Shown: positions 6,134 through 9,229 of the stretch, one piece after another
Layout: each line of letters starts with the position of its first letter
Numbering within the stretch: the first letter of the stretch is position 1
Assembly: GCA_030043545.1 (NCBI GenBank)
Contig: JASHXM010000111.1
Location: forward strand, 1 to 9,229
Source of the DNA: Thermoplasmata archaeon
GTDB taxonomy: Archaea; Thermoplasmatota; Thermoplasmata; Lutacidiplasmatales; UBA184
Direction: 5' to 3'
DNA: 9,229 bases
Position numbers and translations under genes: made by a program
Notes under the pieces: generated by a model
Databases searched by the model: none
What the model was told of the DNA's origin: nothing
What the model saw: the letters and a program-made list of their open reading frames with translations, nothing else

Positions 6134-6422
6134 CCGCGCGCGGCGGGAAGTAGCGCCGGAGCATCGCCCGGATCTCGACCGGGTCGAGCGGGCCCACCTC
6201 GCGGCCCCGCTCCGTGCCCGAGTCGACGAACAGGTACGTCGGGATCGAGTGGATCCCGAACGACTGCGTCACGACCGTCGCCTCGTCGACGTTCACCGTC
6301 GCGAACTTGACCCGACCGGCGAGCCGGCTCGACAGCTCCCGGAGCACCGGCTCCGCGACGCGGCACGGCGCGCACCAGTCTGCGTAGAAGTCGACGACGA
6401 CCGGCAGCGGGGAGCGGATCAC
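6105..6422 (-). CDS. Thioredoxin-family protein, start uncertain
   Basis: The frame contains PVVVDFYADWCAPCRVAEPVL, the core of a thioredoxin, with redox pair C17-A-P-C20 (numbered from GTG 6422) and the cis-proline loop HSIPTY (P61). The usual helix and strand order follows to a short C-terminal tail. It is a cytoplasmic disulfide reductase or redox carrier. The standard start GTG 6422 leaves out the first strand and part of the first helix. Upstream in the same frame the DNA still reads ELVRVDDATFDAEV, typical of thioredoxin N-termini, and stays open to a TAA at about 6513-6515, yet offers no ATG, GTG or TTG. Translation may therefore begin near 6450-6490 at a non-standard codon, or the run of seven C at 6480-6486 may hide an error. 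The last 29 nt overlap the end of purH. It is divergent from mutY. Confidence 0.85.
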   Translation of the reverse strand: MIRSPLPVVVDFYADWCAPCRVAEPVLRELSSRLAGRVKFATVNVDEATVVTQSFGIHSIPTYLFVDSGTERGREVGPLDPVEIRAMLRRYFPPRAASGGTPATR

Positions 6423-6507
6423 CTCGGCGTCGAACGTCGCGTCGTCGACGCGTACGAGCTCCGCGCGGACCGTCGGTCGCCCCCCCGGCGCGATTCGAAT
6501 TCGTCTC

Positions 6508-6520
6508 CCGTTTTAAGCAT
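6508..6520. promoter_or_regulatory. AT-rich box between thioredoxin and mutY, possible shared promoter core
   Basis: The sequence around ccgttttaagcat is TATA-like in both orientations. On the plus strand its centre is about 28 nt before the mutY ATG at 6544, which fits a leaderless mutY transcript. On the minus strand it predicts transcription towards thioredoxin from about 6489, upstream of GTG 6422 by some 67 nt. Confidence 0.42.
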
Positions 6521-6543
6521 GACCTTCGTCTGGCGGCGGCGGC

Positions 6544-7743
6544 ATGGTCCCGAACCGCCGCTCCGGGTCGCTCCCCGCGGCGGGCGTCGCCCCGGCGCTC
6601 CTCGCCTGGTTCGCGGCGCACCGGCGTCCCCTCCCGTGGCGCCGCCGGCCGACGCCGTACCGGATCTGGGTCGCCGAGGTGATGCTCCAGCAGACCCGGG
6701 TCGCCCAGGCGGTTCCGCTGTTCGGGCGGTTCGTCGACCGGTTCCCGACGGTCGACGCCCTGGCGCGCGCCTCCCTCGACGAGGTGCTCCGCGTCTGGGC
6801 TGGGGCGGGCTACTACGCCCGCGCCCGGAACCTCCACGCCGCCGCCCGACAGGTCGCGGCGACCCGGGGCGGCACGCTACCCCGCACCGTGGAGGCGCTC
6901 CAAGCGCTGCCGGGGGTCGGGCCGTACATCGCGCGCGCCGTGGCGAGCCTCGCCTTCGGAGCGCCGGTCGTCGCGCTGGAGGCGAACGGCCTGCGGGTCG
7001 GCGCCCGGTGGACGCTCGAGACCGGGCGGCTCGACGCGCCGTCGACCCGCGAGCGGATCGCTCGTGCGCTCTCCCTGCGACTCCCGGCCGACCGGGCCGG
7101 CGCGTTCAACGAGGCGGTCATGGAGCTCGGGGAGACGGTTTGCCGGCCGGTCCACCCGAACTGCCCCGACTGCCCGGTCGCCGTCTTCTGCCGGGCCCGT
7201 CAGGAGCTCCCCGATCCGGGATCGATCCCGGTCCGCGTCCATCGTCCGCCGAGACCGATCGTCCGCGGCGCCGTCGTCGTGCTCGAGGACCCCGACGGCC
7301 GATGGCTCGTGCAACGCCGGCCCCCCCGCGGCTTGTTGGGGGGCCTCTGGGAGTTTCCGGGCGGCAAGATCGAGGCGCGCGAGACGCCGGAGTCGGCCGC
7401 GCGTCGGGAGCTCCGGGAGGAGACCGGGCTCCGCGCGGGCCGGCTGCGGCCGCGCGGCGTCGTGCGGCACCAGTACAGCCACTTCGGCGTCGAGCTCCAC
7501 GTCTTTGAGGGGCCACTCCGCGGTCCCCCGGGCCGGACGGCGCCGGAGCGTCGCTGGCTTCGGCCGGACGATCTCACGACCGTCGCGATGCCGAAGGCGA
7601 CCGAGAAGATCCTCGCGGCGGTCGTCGGGGCTCGAGGAGCGCGCCCGGGTTCAGGATCCCATCCGGATCGCACCACGACTTCACCGCCCAGAGCCAGTCG
7701 ACCGCGTCGCGGCCGAGCTCGCGCGCGGCGAACGACCGCTTGA
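6544..7743 (+). CDS. mutY: MutY adenine DNA glycosylase with an intact C-terminal Nudix domain
   Basis: MutY removes adenine mispaired with 8-oxoguanine. Parts in order: PLPWRRRPTPYRIWVAEVML with the catalytic glutamate E45 (AEVMLQQTRV); helix-hairpin-helix ALPGVGPYIARAVAS (121-135), including Y128 as in Bacillus-type MutY; and the [4Fe-4S] cluster C200-x6-C207-x2-C210-x5-C216. The segment that normally reads LDGNVxRV is LEANGLRV here, so the catalytic Asp is replaced by Glu146 (codon gag), while the nearby Asn148 is kept. The C-terminal domain (about 240-355) is Nudix-like: QRRPPRGLLGGLWEFPGG, then a complete Nudix box G274-x5-E280-x7-R288-E289-L290-x-E292-E293-x-G295-L296. Residues from about 361 to 399 are basic low-complexity sequence antisense to the FAD-oxidase gene and are probably an unconserved read-through tail. 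ATG 6544 fits the family start and the promoter spacing. Confidence 0.94.
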   Translation: MVPNRRSGSLPAAGVAPALLAWFAAHRRPLPWRRRPTPYRIWVAEVMLQQTRVAQAVPLFGRFVDRFPTVDALARASLDEVLRVWAGAGYYARARNLHAAARQVAATRGGTLPRTVEALQALPGVGPYIARAVASLAFGAPVVALEANGLRVGARWTLETGRLDAPSTRERIARALSLRLPADRAGAFNEAVMELGETVCRPVHPNCPDCPVAVFCRARQELPDPGSIPVRVHRPPRPIVRGAVVVLEDPDGRWLVQRRPPRGLLGGLWEFPGGKIEARETPESAARRELREETGLRAGRLRPRGVVRHQYSHFGVELHVFEGPLRGPPGRTAPERRWLRPDDLTTVAMPKATEKILAAVVGARGARPGSGSHPDRTTTSPPRASRPRRGRARARRTTA

Positions 7744-8983
7744 GCCGGCCGATCCCGTGCTCGGCGCTGACCGTCCCTCCGAGCGCGAGCGCCGCCCCGA
7801 GCGTGGCCGAACGCACGCGCCCGCCGGTCGGTCCGTCGGGGCGCACCGCGAAGTTCGGGTGGAGGCTCCCTTCCCCGAGGTGCCCGAAGAGGTACAGCGG
7901 CACGGACTCCGCCCGGGCGATCCGACGGAGTCGGGCGACGAGGGCATCGATCCGACCGATCGGCACGGCCACATCCTCCCGGATCCGGAACCCCAATCGG
8001 CGGTCGAGCGCGTCGCCGCTCGCCCCGCGCCGGCTCCACAGTTCGTCGGCGTCGGGAAACCGCTCGGCTCGAGCGGTGACCCCGCAGCGGGCGAGTACGA
8101 CGGCCAGCCGCTCGGCGCGACCCTCGGCCTCGCGAGCCTCGTCCGCCTCGACCTCGAGGAGGAGCCACGCCGAGCCGGGAGGGCCGATCGGCGTCCCCTC
8201 CGACGAGAGCGCCTCCGCGGTCGATCGGTCGACGTACTCCACGGCGGCGAGGCCATCGACCGGGCTCCGGGCGAGACGGGCGGCCAGCGTGGCGAGGGAC
8301 GCCCGAGGCGGAAGCGGCACGACCAGGCCGAGCCGGACCGGAGGGCGACGGGCGAGCCGGACCGTCACGTCCGTCACGATGCCGAGGGTCCCTTCGCTGC
8401 CGACGAGGAGGTTCAGCAGATCGGGCCCCACGGATCGCTTCGCCGTCGCCCGCCCGAGACGGACGGCGCGGCCGTTGCCGAGGACGACGTCGAGCGACCG
8501 GATCCACGCGCGCGTCGGTCCGTAGCGGAACGACCGGGGACCGGACGCGTTCGTCCCGATGTTCCCTCCGATCGTCGACCGGGCCCACGACCCCGGGTTC
8601 GGTGGATAGAACAGCCCGAACTGGGCGAGCCGCCGTTGCAACGCGAGATTGATCACCCCGGGTTCGACCTGGGCCGTCCGTTCGTCGGGAGCGATCGCCT
8701 CGACCGCGTCCCACTCGGAGAGGTCGACGACGACCCCACCGTCCGGCGGGACGGACTCCCCGTCGAGCGACGTGCCTCCCCCCCGAGGCACGAGCGGGAC
8801 ACGCCGCCCACGCGCCCATCGGATCAGCCGGCGCACATCGGTCGGATCGGAAGGGTAGACCACGGCCGCCGGCCGGGACCGCAGGTGGGACGCGTCGCGG
8901 CCCACCCGCTCGAGCGTCTCCGGGTCGCGGACGACCCGGCCCCGGACCGCGCTCTCGAGACCCCACGGCCCGGCTCCTCCCAT
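7574..8983 (-). CDS. FAD-linked oxidase of the GlcD / D-lactate dehydrogenase family
   Basis: Members of this VAO/PCMH-fold family oxidise D-2-hydroxy acids such as D-lactate or glycolate and pass electrons to quinone, cytochrome or a partner protein. From ATG 8983 the product is 469 residues. FAD-binding parts: VYPSDPTDVRRLIRWA (42-57), PRGGGTSLDG (66-75), TIGGNIGTNASGPRSFRYG (137-155), LVGSEGTLGIVTDV (193-206). The C-terminal catalytic half ends with HLGEGSLHPNF (368-378), equivalent to the family's H-x-G-D-G-N-x-H metal and substrate motif, then GGTVSAEHGIGRLKR (402-416) and DPDGILNPG (439-447). There is no attached iron-sulfur domain, so an electron acceptor must be supplied elsewhere; the substrate cannot be told. 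An in-frame ATG at 9055 would add 24 residues; 8983 is preferred because family similarity begins just after it. The end overlaps mutY by 170 nt, and the last 18 or so residues go beyond the normal family end. Confidence 0.87.
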   Translation of the reverse strand: MGGAGPWGLESAVRGRVVRDPETLERVGRDASHLRSRPAAVVYPSDPTDVRRLIRWARGRRVPLVPRGGGTSLDGESVPPDGGVVVDLSEWDAVEAIAPDERTAQVEPGVINLALQRRLAQFGLFYPPNPGSWARSTIGGNIGTNASGPRSFRYGPTRAWIRSLDVVLGNGRAVRLGRATAKRSVGPDLLNLLVGSEGTLGIVTDVTVRLARRPPVRLGLVVPLPPRASLATLAARLARSPVDGLAAVEYVDRSTAEALSSEGTPIGPPGSAWLLLEVEADEAREAEGRAERLAVVLARCGVTARAERFPDADELWSRRGASGDALDRRLGFRIREDVAVPIGRIDALVARLRRIARAESVPLYLFGHLGEGSLHPNFAVRPDGPTGGRVRSATLGAALALGGTVSAEHGIGRLKRSFAARELGRDAVDWLWAVKSWCDPDGILNPGALLEPRRPPRGSSRSPSASRRS

Positions 8984-9004
8984 GGCGTCGGGCCGAGTCG
9001 CCCC

Positions 9005-9016
9005 GGCCCTTACCGC
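9005..9016 (-). promoter_or_regulatory. Weak TATA-like patch of the FAD-linked oxidase
   Basis: On the minus strand the patch reads gcggtaaggg, centred about 28 nt before ATG 8983. It is short and poor in A/T, but it is the only candidate at the right distance. Nothing comparable lies 26 nt before the alternative ATG at 9055. Confidence 0.2.
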
Positions 9017-9055
9017 TGCTGGAACCGCCCCCCGACGGCTCGGGACACCGTCCAT

Positions 9056-9188
9056 CGTTCACCGGGCGGTGGGTGCCCTTCCCCCCGGGGCGCTCTCCCC
9101 CGGCCGGGGGTCCGAGGGCGGGCCTCGGCGGCTTCGTCCGCAGGGCCGGGGCTCGATCCGGGCCCCTCCCGCCTCCGCTCGAGCGATA
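9056..9188. other. GC-rich apparently non-coding stretch with palindromes
   Basis: No convincing protein is encoded here; the open frame on the minus strand is an out-of-register extension over the FAD-oxidase gene. It contains ccccccgggg (9081-9090) and a perfect 14-bp palindrome, cccccggccggggg (9097-9110), plus a GC hairpin-like segment around 9143-9170. I see no tRNA or other RNA gene. Confidence 0.35.
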
Positions 9189-9223
9189 GGTTCTTTTTGG
9201 GGTCGCACGAAGCCGCGGCGATG
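9189..9223 (+). promoter_or_regulatory. Putative promoter and leaderless start of a gene beyond the right edge
   Basis: The T-rich patch ggttcttttt (9189-9198) is the only AT-rich element in this stretch. It lies about 26 nt before an ATG at 9221-9223, the same spacing as at several genes in this window. Only three codons (M-A-S) are visible, so the gene cannot be identified. The patch could alternatively serve minus-strand transcription. Confidence 0.3.
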
Positions 9224-9229
9224 GCATCG

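Noticed and set aside
9140..9175. tRNA T-arm-like string near the right edge
   Set aside because: The loop lacks the TTC start, the flanking bases do not pair as a T stem, and no acceptor or anticodon arm is visible.
7200..9227. 675-codon minus-strand frame
   Set aside because: It is a shadow of the FAD-linked oxidase, whose motifs lie in a different frame.
1..9229. Mobile element, CRISPR array or defence island
   Set aside because: I saw no transposase or integrase, spaced direct repeats, or terminal inverted repeats; gene content and composition look chromosomal throughout.

Overview
The window looks like a GC-rich euryarchaeal chromosome segment, most likely from an uncultivated Thermoplasmata-type lineage. 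The support is an archaea-specific DNA polymerase D large subunit (DP2/PolC), an archaeal-type FtsZ, a probable RNase P Pop5/Rpp14 subunit, a membrane-anchored pilin-like protein, and short AT-rich promoter boxes placed about 26-28 nt upstream of several start codons, as expected for leaderless archaeal transcription. The lineage assignment is inference from gene content and composition.

Left part (1-1915): the 5' part of polC runs leftwards off the window. Divergent from it is a probable two-gene operon: a CADD/PqqC-fold protein that keeps every residue I know to matter in the chlamydial self-sacrificing 4-aminobenzoate synthase, and an OsmC-family peroxide reductase with both catalytic cysteines. 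Centre (1916-4440): an AT-rich dyad overlaps the ftsZ promoter. The ftsZ reading frame is complete in every family motif but carries an in-frame TAA between the nucleotide-binding loop T1 and the rest of the GTPase domain. ftsZ overlaps a small gene resembling RNase P component 2. A secreted or pilin-like gene on the minus strand converges on it.

Right part (4441-9229): bifunctional PurH (last two steps of IMP synthesis) is divergent from the pilin-like gene, with a perfect GC palindrome between the two promoters. PurH converges on a small thioredoxin, which is divergent from MutY. MutY has an intact C-terminal Nudix box and an Asp-to-Glu change at the position of the catalytic aspartate. MutY and a GlcD-type FAD-linked oxidase converge and overlap by 170 nt. 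The right edge holds a GC-rich non-coding stretch and perhaps the promoter and start codon of another plus-strand gene.

Functionally the window mixes housekeeping (replication, division, RNase P, purine synthesis) with oxygen and oxidative-damage functions (OsmC, thioredoxin, MutY-Nudix, an O2-dependent CADD-like enzyme), which fits an aerobic or oxygen-exposed archaeon. I saw no tRNA, rRNA, CRISPR array, insertion sequence or prophage gene. I do not see a clearly new multi-gene system. The points most worth following are the ftsZ stop codon, the MutY active-site change and the archaeal CADD-like enzyme.
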